Below, in pieces: positions 6,431 to 13,714 of a stretch of DNA of 21,972 nt. The notes below the pieces were generated by a model. That model was not told the origin of the DNA. It made no database searches and saw nothing but the letters and a program-made list of their open reading frames with translations. Numbering within the stretch: the first letter of the stretch is position 1; each line of letters begins with the position of its first letter. The DNA is from JANLSO01 sp031362405 (lineage in GTDB: Bacteria; Actinomycetota; Thermoleophilia; Miltoncostaeales; Miltoncostaeaceae): assembly GCA_031362405.1 (NCBI GenBank), contig JANLSO010000173.1:1-21972 (forward strand), written 5' to 3'. The translations under genes and the position numbers were made by a program.

Positions 6431-7822
6431 ATGAACCAGATCGCTCCCGTGTCCACGTCCGGTCGCAACACCCTCGTCCGCCGCGTGGCGCTCGTCGGCG
6501 CAGCGCTCGCCACGGTGGCCGCACCAGCGCTCGCCAGCGCCGCGACCCCGGCGAACCTCTTGCTCGACACCGCGTCGCCCGAGTACAACCTCGTGACCGT
6601 CAAGCGGGCGAACGGGGGCACCGTCCAGGCGCGCCCGTCACTGTTCAACATGAACATCACCCCGACGGGCCTCGGCCTCTACTCGCCGTCGGCCGCCTTC
6701 TGCATCGACCTCGACCACGCGATCAGCGAGGGCATCAACTACTCGGTCCTCCTTTCGGATGCGACCGACGACCCGACCCTCACCAACGCGGCCTACACGC
6801 AGGTCACCTGGCTGATCGACAACGCTCCCCAGCTCGTGGCCAACTCGGTCAACAAGCCGCTCGAGGCGGGCGCGATCCAGATCGCGATCTGGCAGCTCGT
6901 CGCCGGCGCCAGTGACGTCCCCAACGTCACCAACGACTCCCAGCTGAACGCTCGTGTGACGGCCGTCCGCGCTCTGGCCTCCGCGGGAAAGCTGGCGGGG
7001 CCGATCACGATCTCCGCGCCGGTCACGACGACCTGCTCGACCACGACGGTTCCGCTGTCACTGAAGGGCACGCCGGGCACGACCGCCACGGTGGCGATCT
7101 CCGCCGGCACGGCGAAGCTCAGCGCCCCGAGCGTCACATTCGACGCGGCCGGCGTCGCCTCGGTCTCGGTCAGCGGCGCGTCTCCCGGCACGGTCACGGT
7201 CACGGCAAGCGCCTCCGGCGTGAAGCTGGTCAAGGCGGGCCGCACCACCGCAACCGTCACGACCCCGCAGGAGACCGCTCACGTTCGCCCGATCGTCTAC
7301 ACGGCGAGCACCAACATCAACTTCACCAACTGCACCACGCCCGGCACCCCGGGAACCCCCGGCACACCCGCGACGCCGCCGTCGTCGGCGCCGACTGTCC
7401 CGGTCGTCTCCCCGACGGTCACAAACGTCTGCATCAACACGAACCTCAAGGTCAACGTGTCGGCACCCAAGAGTGTCCGTGCCGGAAACACGATCATGGT
7501 GGGGATCACGTCCAGTAACACGGGTACCGCGACGGCCGATGGCACGAAGCTTCGCTACCGAATCCCCTCGGGCTTCTCGTTGGTGTCGCGCCCCGCCGGC
7601 TCGCGTGTCGCGAATGGCGTCGTCACCATCATGCTCGGCGACATGGCCCCGAACGGCGACGTCCGCCGCGCGAAGGTCACCCTGCGCGCCGACCGCGCCA
7701 TCTCGGGCGGCCGCCGCCACTCGGCGACGGTCACCGCCGCATGTGGCGCGAACAAGACCGGCGTCGCCGCGACCCAGGTTCGGGCCCTCCCGGCCCAGCG
7801 GATCCCCGCCGTCACCGGCTGA
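6431..7822 (+). CDS. Secreted thioester-domain (TED/TQXA-type) surface protein
   Basis: The 463-residue product begins with a Sec signal peptide (about 1-39, LVRRVALVGAALATVAAP, cleavage near ALASAA). A thioester domain follows (about 40-190), with Cys91 in AFCIDLDH and Gln150 in GAIQIAIWQL at the positions of the internal Cys-Gln thioester of the Gram-positive TED/TQXA family. These domains bind host or environmental amines covalently. Residues about 195-300 form a Thr/Val-rich beta domain, then comes a PGTPGTPGTPATPP hinge. A final DUF11/CARDB-like beta-sandwich (about 345-450) includes SSNTGTATADGTKLRYRIPSGF. There is no LPXTG motif, hydrophobic tail or lipobox, and the protein ends in IPAVTG. 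ATG 6431 is chosen for its strong AAGGAGG five bases upstream and the signal peptide that follows. Adhesin function is inferred from the family. Confidence 0.82.
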   Translation: MNQIAPVSTSGRNTLVRRVALVGAALATVAAPALASAATPANLLLDTASPEYNLVTVKRANGGTVQARPSLFNMNITPTGLGLYSPSAAFCIDLDHAISEGINYSVLLSDATDDPTLTNAAYTQVTWLIDNAPQLVANSVNKPLEAGAIQIAIWQLVAGASDVPNVTNDSQLNARVTAVRALASAGKLAGPITISAPVTTTCSTTTVPLSLKGTPGTTATVAISAGTAKLSAPSVTFDAAGVASVSVSGASPGTVTVTASASGVKLVKAGRTTATVTTPQETAHVRPIVYTASTNINFTNCTTPGTPGTPGTPATPPSSAPTVPVVSPTVTNVCINTNLKVNVSAPKSVRAGNTIMVGITSSNTGTATADGTKLRYRIPSGFSLVSRPAGSRVANGVVTIMLGDMAPNGDVRRAKVTLRADRAISGGRRHSATVTAACGANKTGVAATQVRALPAQRIPAVTG

Positions 7823-7843
7823 CCCATCCGCGGTAACGAAGTT

Positions 7844-7873
7844 CGACGGGCCGGGGTTCTCCTCGGCCCGTCG
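7844..7873 (+). terminator. Perfect 10-bp hairpin after the thioester-protein gene
   Basis: CGACGGGCCG (7844-7853) and CGGCCCGTCG (7864-7873) are exact complements around a 10-base loop, 22 bases past the stop. There is no long U-tract, which is common for terminators in high-GC actinobacteria. It lies before the next lipoprotein gene and probably separates the two transcription units. Confidence 0.6.
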
Positions 7874-7900
7874 CCGTTCCTGGTGAGGATCCTCGCAACC

Positions 7901-8512
7901 ATGCCCCGTCGTCTTGCTCTCACTCTTTCGTCGATCGTCGCGACCGCGGTTCTGGTGGGATGCGGCGTCACCACCTCTGCGGTGCGGTCGGTGTCGACGA
8001 CCGCCCCGCCTCCGGTCACCGTCGTGACGACGGTCGTGGCGCCGACGATCAGCACCCAACCGGTCACCGCACCGCCCGTAACGACCCTCGACACGACGCC
8101 CGACCCGCCTGCGCCCCCGCAGCGGCCACCGCACCTGCGCCCGGGCGTGCCGGTCGTCAGCGCGACGCGCTACCTGAGTGACACTCGGTTGGCATTTCGT
8201 GCATTGCGCCTTTTCAGCTCGACCCTGCAATCGATCAACGCGCCGGGCGAATTCTCGTCGCGCCTCACCCTGCTGCGCGTCGAGCTACGCATCTTCGACG
8301 CGGCCATCCGCCGGCTGCGCGGCTATCAGCTCTCGAGCAAAGTCCTCGATACCCAAAGGGCTCGCCTGGGCCTTCAGGGGCCACCGCTGGCCCGCTCGAT
8401 GAGCGACTTCCTCGACGCCATCCGCGACGGCGACCGCAGCCGAGCGAGCTCCCTCGCTGCCGACGTTCAACGCCGCCTGACCACGCTACGCCGCGCCGCC
8501 AACCGGAAATAG
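7901..8512 (+). CDS. Putative lipoprotein with Thr/Pro-rich stalk, function unknown
   Basis: The 203-residue protein starts with a lipoprotein signal (MPRRLALTLSSIVATAVLVGC) and lipobox VLVGC, giving the lipidated Cys21. Residues about 22-85 are a disordered Thr/Val/Pro-rich stalk (TTAPPPVTVVTTVVAP and similar). The remaining 115 residues look alpha-helical, with RLTLLRVELRIFDAAIRRLRGYQ and a basic C-terminus RRLTTLRRAANRK. I recognise no family for this domain. ATG 7901 is preferred over the GTG at 7883 because it directly precedes the signal peptide. GAGG at 7885-7888, inside the palindrome GAGGATCCTC, is a possible but distant ribosome site. It probably sits on the outer face of the membrane, like the lipoproteins at 13715 and 14323. 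Confidence 0.72.
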   Translation: MPRRLALTLSSIVATAVLVGCGVTTSAVRSVSTTAPPPVTVVTTVVAPTISTQPVTAPPVTTLDTTPDPPAPPQRPPHLRPGVPVVSATRYLSDTRLAFRALRLFSSTLQSINAPGEFSSRLTLLRVELRIFDAAIRRLRGYQLSSKVLDTQRARLGLQGPPLARSMSDFLDAIRDGDRSRASSLAADVQRRLTTLRRAANRK

Positions 8513-8517
8513 GAAAC

Positions 8518-8563
8518 GGGTGCCGGGCAGGTGACATGACGTCTTGTCACGTGCCCGACACCC
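8518..8563. repeat. Compound palindrome between convergent genes (REP-like or bidirectional terminator)
   Basis: GGGTGCCGGGCAGGTGACA (8518-8536) pairs with TGTCACGTGCCCGACACCC (8545-8563) at 17 of 19 positions around an 8-base loop. It lies between convergent genes ending at 8512 (plus) and 8597 (minus), where a bidirectional terminator is expected, but it has no U-run on either side. It shares the GTGCC and TGTCAC sub-motifs with the palindrome at 671-707. A small extra palindrome, CGCGAT with ATCGCG (8563-8575), follows directly. Confidence 0.6.
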
Positions 8564-8596
8564 GCGATCATCGCGATTGTGATTCGTGCACTGCGC

Positions 8597-9001
8597 TCAG
8601 CGGCCATCGGGCCGTTCGGCAAAGGTCAAGGACGCCGAGTTGATGCAGTAGCGCAGACCGGTCGGGGCGGGGCCGTCGGGAAAGACGTGGCCCAGGTGGG
8701 CGTCGCAGGTTGAGCAGACGGCTTCGGTGCGGACCATTCCGAAGGTGCGGTCTTCGTGGTTCGTCACGGCGCCGTCGCTCACCGGGGTCGTGAAGCTCGG
8801 CCAGCCGGTGCCCGAATCGAATTTGTCGTCGGCCTCGAACAGGGGGGTACCGCAACACACGCAGACGTATTCGCCGGCGGCGTGGTGGTCCCAGTACTCG
8901 CCCGTGAAGGCGCGCTCGGTGCCGCCCTTGCGAGCGACCTCGTACTGCTCGGGCGTGAGCCGTTCGCGCCATTCTTGGTCGGTCGGTTGTTGCTCGGCCA
9001 C
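8597..9001 (-). CDS. msrB: Peptide-methionine (R)-S-oxide reductase MsrB
   Basis: This 134-residue cytosolic enzyme reduces methionine-R-sulfoxide in proteins. The MsrB hallmarks are all visible: GWPSF (66-70), HLGHVFPDG (102-110), and catalytic Cys119 in RYCINSASL. Two CxxC pairs, Cys47/Cys50 and Cys96/Cys99, form the structural zinc site, so this is the zinc-containing form. The length matches a stand-alone MsrB, with no MsrA fusion. The start is a GTG at 9001 preceded on the minus strand by GGAGG with eight bases spacing. It lies 140 bases downstream of acs on the same strand, with a hairpin between them, so it is probably a separate transcript. No oxidative-stress regulator site was recognised. 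Confidence 0.95.
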   Translation of the reverse strand: MAEQQPTDQEWRERLTPEQYEVARKGGTERAFTGEYWDHHAAGEYVCVCCGTPLFEADDKFDSGTGWPSFTTPVSDGAVTNHEDRTFGMVRTEAVCSTCDAHLGHVFPDGPAPTGLRYCINSASLTFAERPDGR

Positions 9002-9091
9002 GGTTCAGCCCTCCGGTGTCGTCACGTCGATATCGGGAATGTTGCACCTTCTGCGACGAAGATCACGCCGGCTCCGGTTCTGCGACCCTTT

Positions 9092-9125
9092 CGGCCCCGA
9101 CCCGGCGATGCGGGGTTCCGGGCCG
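9092..9125 (-). terminator. Imperfect GC-rich hairpin between acs and msrB
   Basis: On the top strand CGGCCC (9092-9097) pairs with GGGCCG (9120-9125), and inner CCCG/CGGG pairs can extend the stem. It lies just downstream of the acs stop codon on the minus strand. There is no U-tract, so the terminator role is tentative. Confidence 0.35.
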
Positions 9126-9141
9126 AATCTCACCCCATCGC

Positions 9142-11136
9142 CTACTCCTCGTCGTCACCTCGCTCAGCGATGCGCTGGGAGAGGGTCGCCATGATCGTCG
9201 GGTCGCGCAGCGTTGTGACGTCTCCCAGCGCGCGGCCCTCGGCGATGTCACGCAGCAGGCGACGCATGATCTTGCCAGAGCGGGTCTTTGGGAGATCCTC
9301 CGACCAGATGATCCGCTTCGGCCGGGCGAGCTTTCCGATGCGTACGGCGACGTGCTCGCGAAGCTCGTGCTCCAAGGTGTCGGTGTTGGTGCCCTCCACC
9401 GGGGTCACGAAGGCGACGATGGCCTGGCCGGTGAGGTCGTCGGCCTGGGCAACGACGGCCGACTCGGCGACCTTCGGGTGGCTCACAAGGGCCGACTCGA
9501 CCTCGGCGGTCGACAGCCGATGGCCCGAGACGTTGATGACGTCGTCGATGCGCCCGAGGATCCAGATGCTTCCGTCGGCATCGATGCGGGCGGCGTCGCC
9601 GACCAGGTAGGTCGTCGGGCCGAAACGCTCAAAGTAGGTCTTCACGAACCGGTCGGGGTCCTTGTAGAGGGTGCGCAGCATCCCCGGCCAGGGCTGGGTG
9701 AGAACGAGCAGGCCCTGCCCCTCGGTGATCGGGTTCCCGTCGTTGTCGACGACGGCGGCCGAGATGCCGGGCAGAGTTCGCATCGCCGAACCCGGTTTTG
9801 CGTCGGTGATCCCGGGGACGGGGGAGATCATGATGTGGCCGGTTTCGGTCTGCCACCAGGTGTCGACCACCGGGCAGGTGCCGCCCCCGATGACCTCCCG
9901 GTACCAGAGCCACGCCTTCGGGTTGATCGGCTCGCCGACCGAACCCAGGAGGCGCAGACTCGACAAATCGTGTGCGTTCGGGTGCTCCGGACCCCAGCTC
10001 ATGCAGGCGCGGATCGCGGTGGGGGCCGTGTAGAAGATCGTGGCTTTGTAACGCTCGACGAGCTCCCACCAAATACCCCGGTGCGGGTAGTCGGGGGCGC
10101 CCTCGTACATGACGCTCGTCGCGCCGTTCAGAAGCGGCCCGTACACGATGTAGGTATGCCCGGTGACCCAGCCGACATCGGCCGAGCACCAGAAGACGTC
10201 GGTGTCGGCGCGCAGGTCGAAGACGTGCTGGTGCGTGAACGCGGCGCCGGTCAGGTACCCCCCGGTCGTGTGCAGGATCCCCTTGGGCTTCGCCGTCGAG
10301 CCCGATGTGTAGAGCACGAACAGGGGATGCTCCGAGTCGAATCCCTGGGCGACGTGTGTGGGTGCGGCCGTGTGGCGGATCTCGTCCCACCAGACATCGC
10401 GGCCCGGGGTCATCGGGGTGTCGAGCCCGGCGCTGCGGACGACGATCACCGTGCGCAGGTGTGCGAGGCCGCCCATATGTGCGTCGACGCGCGCTTTCAC
10501 AGGGCTGGTCGTGCCCTTGCGGCGCGCTCCGTCGACGGTGATCAAAACCTTTGCCTCGGAGAACTCCATCCGCTCGCGGACGGCCTCCGGTGCGAAACCC
10601 CCGAAGACGACGTTGTGCGGGGCGCCGATACGGGCGCAGGCCAGCATTGCGATGACGACTTCGGGGATCATCGGCAGGAAGATTCCGACCACATCGCCGG
10701 GCTCGACTCCGAGGCCGGTCAGGGCGTTGGCCATGCGCTGCACCTCGGCGTGCAGGTACGCATAGGTCAGGTCGCGCTCTTCGCCCTGCTCCCCACGCCA
10801 GTGGAAGGCGACACGCTCGCCCCGACCGGCCGCAACGTGTCGGTCAAGACAGTTCTCCGCGGCGTTGATGCGACCGCCGATGAACCATTTGGAGAACGGC
10901 GGGTTGCTCCAGTCGAGAACCTCGTCGAACGGCTTCTGCCACGTCAGGGCTTCGGCGTGCTCGCGCCACCAGGCGTCGGTGTCGGCGGCCGCGGTGGCGT
11001 AGACGGCCGGGTCGTTCCAGAGGGCGTGTGCGGAGAACTCCGGCGACGGGGGGAAACTCGGAACCCCGAGAAGCTCTTCGAGTCGGTGCTCGAGGGCCTC
11101 GCCGCTGAGCTTTCCGTCTGCGTGTGTGTGCGACAT
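9142..11136 (-). CDS. acs: Acetyl-CoA synthetase (AMP-forming)
   Basis: This 664-residue enzyme converts acetate, ATP and CoA to acetyl-CoA through acetyl-AMP, close to the usual 650 or so residues. Adenylate-forming motifs appear in order. The phosphate loop YTSGSTAKPKG spans 276-286, with Ala in the position often held by Gly. DTWWQTETG is the Acs-specific A5 motif, and GRIDDVINVSGHRLSTAEVE is the hinge and A8 region. The C-terminal PKTRSGKIMRR has catalytic Lys622, which in characterised Acs proteins is the site of inhibitory acetylation. The N-terminal cap DPAVYATAAADTDAWWREHAE fits Acs rather than longer-chain acyl-CoA synthetases. ATG 11136 has a GAGG six bases upstream on the minus strand. 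A TTGTCG/TGATGT promoter candidate lies at 11185-11214. No regulator is adjacent. Confidence 0.95.
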   Translation of the reverse strand: MSHTHADGKLSGEALEHRLEELLGVPSFPPSPEFSAHALWNDPAVYATAAADTDAWWREHAEALTWQKPFDEVLDWSNPPFSKWFIGGRINAAENCLDRHVAAGRGERVAFHWRGEQGEERDLTYAYLHAEVQRMANALTGLGVEPGDVVGIFLPMIPEVVIAMLACARIGAPHNVVFGGFAPEAVRERMEFSEAKVLITVDGARRKGTTSPVKARVDAHMGGLAHLRTVIVVRSAGLDTPMTPGRDVWWDEIRHTAAPTHVAQGFDSEHPLFVLYTSGSTAKPKGILHTTGGYLTGAAFTHQHVFDLRADTDVFWCSADVGWVTGHTYIVYGPLLNGATSVMYEGAPDYPHRGIWWELVERYKATIFYTAPTAIRACMSWGPEHPNAHDLSSLRLLGSVGEPINPKAWLWYREVIGGGTCPVVDTWWQTETGHIMISPVPGITDAKPGSAMRTLPGISAAVVDNDGNPITEGQGLLVLTQPWPGMLRTLYKDPDRFVKTYFERFGPTTYLVGDAARIDADGSIWILGRIDDVINVSGHRLSTAEVESALVSHPKVAESAVVAQADDLTGQAIVAFVTPVEGTNTDTLEHELREHVAVRIGKLARPKRIIWSEDLPKTRSGKIMRRLLRDIAEGRALGDVTTLRDPTIMATLSQRIAERGDDEE

Positions 11137-11184
11137 CCATCGCCTCGCTGTTCGGGTCGACCGCTGTGGTCACGGGCCGTCCGT

Positions 11185-11214
11185 ACATCATCACGTTCCG
11201 AGGGTGCGCGACAA
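11185..11214 (-). promoter_or_regulatory. Candidate promoter for acs (TTGTCG, 18 bp, TGATGT)
   Basis: On the minus strand TTGTCG (11209-11214) and TGATGT (11185-11190) are separated by 18 bases. This would give a leader of about 40 bases containing the GAGG site. The match to consensus is moderate. The interval 11137-11228 holds nothing else I can support. Confidence 0.35.
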
Positions 11215-11228
11215 TGGGCCAAGGCCAA

Positions 11229-12203
11229 TCAGCCGCCGATCGCCACGAGCTCTCTCGGCGTGACGGCCACGGTCAGCTCGCGGTCGGCGCGGATGATCGT
11301 GAGCGACGCCTGGCGGTCGACTGCTTCGGCATCGAGGTGCCCCTGGAGGGCCGAGATGGTCTCGACCCGAACTCCTTCCACCGCGACGACGAGGTCTTCC
11401 GGCCGCAGGCCGGCCGTTGCCGCAGGACCGCCGGAAACCACCTCGACGACCTCGAGACCGGCGCCCGTGCCGTGACGTGCGCGTGCCCACGAGGGGAGCG
11501 CGCGAACTCCTGCGGCGATGCCGATGTGGCCGCGTCGCACGCGTCCGTGGGTCATCAGCGCACCGATCACCCGGCGGGTGGTCGCGTTGATCGGGACGGC
11601 CAGCCCGACGCCGATGCCGGCGACCGCGGTGTTCACTCCCACCACACGACTCGCGCCGTCGGCCAGTGCTCCGCCGGAGCTGCCCGAATTCAGCGCGGCG
11701 TCGGTTTGGATCACATCGTCGATCAGGCGGATGGCGGCCCCGGCCCGCGCGGGGAGCGATCGGCGCAGGGCGGAGACGACGCCTGCGCTGACAGATCCTC
11801 CGAATCCATTCGGATTTCCGATGGCGACGACCAGTTGGCCGATCCGTAGTTCATCTGCGTCGCCGAGTTCCGCCGCCGTGAGGCCGCTTACGTCGGTGCG
11901 TACGATCGCCAGATCGGTCAGTGGATCACGACCGACGACCTCGAAGGCGTGATCGCTCGCGTCGGCAAAGCGGGCGCGGCCGTTTTGGGCACCGGCGACC
12001 ACATGGGCTGAGGTGACAAGGAACCCGTCGGCGGTCAGCACGATGGCGCTCCCTGCGCCGGCCGGCCGCCACCGGCCGCCGGTCTCGCGCATCACCCGCA
12101 GGCTGGCGACGCTCGGGCCCAAACGGTCCGCGACGCCAACGACAACGCTCGAATAGGCATCCAACGCGCGATCACTCGCCTCGCGGGCGTCGAGATTCGT
12201 CAT
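11229..12203 (-). CDS. HtrA-like trypsin-fold serine protease with PDZ domain, no export signal
   Basis: The 324-residue protein has an S1C (DegP/HtrA) protease domain at about 18-225. The catalytic triad is complete: His67 in VTSAHVV, Asp97 in DPLTDLAIV and Ser176 in NSGSSGGAL. A single PDZ domain (about 230-315) includes GLEVVEVVSGGPAATAGLRPEDLVVAVEG. There is no signal peptide or membrane helix at the N-terminus, so it should act in the cytosol, unlike classical HtrA. Its ATG overlaps the upstream gene's stop as ATGA (12200-12203), and the two proteins are homologous. The family degrades or chaperones misfolded proteins and usually forms trimers. A mixed assembly with its partner is an inference. 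Confidence 0.88.
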   Translation of the reverse strand: MTNLDAREASDRALDAYSSVVVGVADRLGPSVASLRVMRETGGRWRPAGAGSAIVLTADGFLVTSAHVVAGAQNGRARFADASDHAFEVVGRDPLTDLAIVRTDVSGLTAAELGDADELRIGQLVVAIGNPNGFGGSVSAGVVSALRRSLPARAGAAIRLIDDVIQTDAALNSGSSGGALADGASRVVGVNTAVAGIGVGLAVPINATTRRVIGALMTHGRVRRGHIGIAAGVRALPSWARARHGTGAGLEVVEVVSGGPAATAGLRPEDLVVAVEGVRVETISALQGHLDAEAVDRQASLTIIRADRELTVAVTPRELVAIGG

Positions 12204-13132
12204 GGGGTTTCCTCGAGGAAGACGCCCCGCAGACCCACCGTGTGCGATCCGCGAACCACCGCGATGTCGAACTCCTGCCCGGGGGTCGCGGCGGCGACCG
12301 CGGCGGCAAGGCCGCGGATGCTGTCGACGGGGTGGCCGGCAACGGCGGTCAGAAGATCGCCCGAGATGATTCCCGCTCGGGCGGCCGTGCTCGCCTCGAC
12401 GACCTCCCGCACGAGTACGCCCGTCACCTCGGGCAGCCCGACGGCGCGGCGCATCCGCCGCGCGACCTGCGGGGGAGCGACCGCCACACCGAGTTCACGT
12501 GGGCGAACGATCGTCCCCGCGGCGATCGCCAGGGCGCGCTCGACGAGGTCGGCGCCGGTCGCCACGCTGACGAGCAGACCCGGCGCGGGACGCACGAGGT
12601 GGACGCCGAGCAAGTGCCCGGCGACATCGACGAGCGGTCCGCCGCTGGAGCCGTGGGGAAGGGGGGCCGTGTGCTCGATCCCCACGACCTCGCTGGTCAT
12701 GCGGCGCGTCGGCATCTGGCGCGGCTCGGCGCAGACGAAGCCCGACGTGACACGCAGGCCCCGCCCTCCCGGGTTGGCGAGAGCGACGATGGCGGTTCCG
12801 ATGCCCGGCGGCGTTCCCTCGGCGGGGGCGACGGGGGTGATGCCGGCGGTATCGACCGTCACTACGGCCAGCGGCGACACAGGATCGCTGCCGGCGAACC
12901 GGCCGTCGGCGACGCGGCCGTCGGCCATCACCACCGGGAAGGAGCCGTCGGGGTCGAGGTCACGGTGGGGCCCACGCCGGCCACGCGGCCCACGGCCCGG
13001 CATGCCTGGCCGGATGGTCAGCACGAGGCCGTCGGCGACGACCACACCGGACCCTCGGCCGAGACCGACCACGGCGGTGCCGATGTGCTCCGCGATTCGA
13101 CGGAGATCCTCAGACGTTTCATGGGATGGCAT
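12200..13132 (-). CDS. HtrA-like pseudoprotease with PDZ domain (catalytic His and Asp missing)
   Basis: The 310-residue protein is a homologue of its downstream neighbour. It has a trypsin fold at about 15-205 and a C-terminal PDZ (about 215-305), with GVLVREVVEASTAARAGIISGDLL. The serine loop is kept (PHGSSGGPL, Ser163). The region that normally reads TNAHVV is TIRPGM, placing Pro42 where His is expected, followed by an Arg/Gly-rich stretch (about 43-57). The Asp motif reads DPVSPLAVV, with Pro87 in place of Asp. It therefore should not cleave peptides and may be a regulatory or scaffold subunit. ATG 13132 has a GGAG five bases upstream. An in-frame GTG at 13150 is the alternative but lies within the palindromic operator. 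There is no signal peptide, stop codon or frameshift. Confidence 0.8.
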   Translation of the reverse strand: MPSHETSEDLRRIAEHIGTAVVGLGRGSGVVVADGLVLTIRPGMPGRGPRGRRGPHRDLDPDGSFPVVMADGRVADGRFAGSDPVSPLAVVTVDTAGITPVAPAEGTPPGIGTAIVALANPGGRGLRVTSGFVCAEPRQMPTRRMTSEVVGIEHTAPLPHGSSGGPLVDVAGHLLGVHLVRPAPGLLVSVATGADLVERALAIAAGTIVRPRELGVAVAPPQVARRMRRAVGLPEVTGVLVREVVEASTAARAGIISGDLLTAVAGHPVDSIRGLAAAVAAATPGQEFDIAVVRGSHTVGLRGVFLEETP

Positions 13133-13145
13133 TCGCGCTCCGATA

Positions 13146-13168
13146 GTCACTAGCTATTTGCAAGTGAC
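13146..13168. promoter_or_regulatory. Palindromic operator between the HtrA-like operon and hxlR
   Basis: GTCACTAGC (13146-13154) and GCAAGTGAC (13160-13168) match as inverted repeats at 8 of 9 positions around TATTT. The site lies in the divergent intergenic region, 14 bases from the HtrA-like ATG and about 35 from the HxlR start. HxlR proteins bind palindromes of this size as dimers. It is the natural candidate for autoregulation and control of the protease pair. Confidence 0.55.
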
Positions 13169-13188
13169 AACAGTAGCGCGGCGGCGAG

Positions 13189-13194
13189 TACCAT
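13189..13194 (+). promoter_or_regulatory. -10 box TACCAT for the hxlR gene
   Basis: TACCAT ends eight bases before the GTG at 13203, implying a leaderless or near-leaderless mRNA. No well-spaced -35 is visible. Confidence 0.4.
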
Positions 13195-13202
13195 GCCCCG
13201 CC

Positions 13203-13628
13203 GTGGAAGATCGCGCCGATTCGCCGCTCGCCGATGCCCTGGAGGTCGTGGGCGACCGATGGGCGATCCTCATCGTCGACGCGCTTTTGGTCGGCCCGCT
13301 GCGCTTCGGAGATCTGCAGGTGGCCGTGACCGGCATCGCCCCCACCGTCCTTACTCAACGGCTGCGCGGGTTGGTCGATGCCCGACTCGTCGTCGCCGAG
13401 CCGTACTCGACACGTCCGCCGCGCATGGTCTACGGCCTGACATCTCCCGGGCGCGAACTCGCCGCGCCGCTGCGCGCGCTGACCGCCTGGGCCGAACGCC
13501 GCAGTGGCACCCAGGCCGGCCGACGCCACGGGGCGTGCGACACGCCGCTCGAGATCCGCTGGTACTGCCCGAGTTGCGAGATCGCCGTTGACGACGACGA
13601 TCTTGCCGATGGCCTGATCGACATCTAA
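13203..13628 (+). CDS. HxlR-family transcriptional regulator with C-terminal Cys motif
   Basis: The 141-residue protein matches the HxlR/MarR-like winged helix at about 5-100: LADALEVVGDRWAILIVDALLVGPLRFGDLQ, then GIAPTVLTQRLRGLVDARLV and the wing PPRMVYGLTSPGREL. The redox-active N-terminal Cys of sensors such as YodB and HypR is absent, with Pro-Leu-Ala in its place. A C-terminal extension has HGACDTPLEIRWYCPSCEIAVDDDD, whose three Cys plus His could bind zinc. GTG 13203 is chosen because family homology begins directly after it and TACCAT lies upstream. Longer in-frame extensions run antisense through the HtrA-like gene and are rejected. It probably represses itself and perhaps the divergent protease pair through 13146-13168. 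The inducer is unknown. Confidence 0.88.
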   Translation: MEDRADSPLADALEVVGDRWAILIVDALLVGPLRFGDLQVAVTGIAPTVLTQRLRGLVDARLVVAEPYSTRPPRMVYGLTSPGRELAAPLRALTAWAERRSGTQAGRRHGACDTPLEIRWYCPSCEIAVDDDDLADGLIDI

Positions 13629-13678
13629 AGCTCTTTGTTTTGCGTCCCGGGCACCGGGGTGTGTGCAACGCGGTTCGC

Positions 13679-13695
13679 GGCCGGCGAAACCGGCC
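13679..13695 (+). terminator. GC hairpin after hxlR
   Basis: GGCCGG (13679-13684) and CCGGCC (13690-13695) are exact complements around CGAAA. It lies between hxlR and the next gene's -10 box and has no U-run. It may end hxlR transcription. A weaker CCCGG/CCGGG hairpin lies at 13646-13658. Confidence 0.4.
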
Positions 13696-13701
13696 GGGCG
13701 G

Positions 13702-13707
13702 TAGCAT
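13702..13707 (+). promoter_or_regulatory. -10 box TAGCAT, leaderless start of the lipoprotein gene
   Basis: TAGCAT ends seven bases before the GTG at 13715, so the transcript probably begins at the start codon. No ribosome binding site is visible. Confidence 0.5.
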
Positions 13708-13714
13708 CGGCCGT

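Noticed and set aside
7348..7383. PGT tandem repeat in the thioester protein gene as a repeat array
   Set aside because: It encodes a short Pro/Gly/Thr hinge of three to four units, common between surface domains. It is not a DNA repeat of separate interest.
9016..11475. 819-codon open frame on the plus strand opposite acs
   Set aside because: It is antisense to a complete acetyl-CoA synthetase with all motifs. High GC with third-position bias leaves the opposite frame open. The translation shows no domain.
12240..13202. Open frames antisense to the HtrA-like pseudoprotease, including the upstream part of the hxlR frame
   Set aside because: Low-complexity Arg/Ala/Pro translation. The HxlR fold begins only at 13203.
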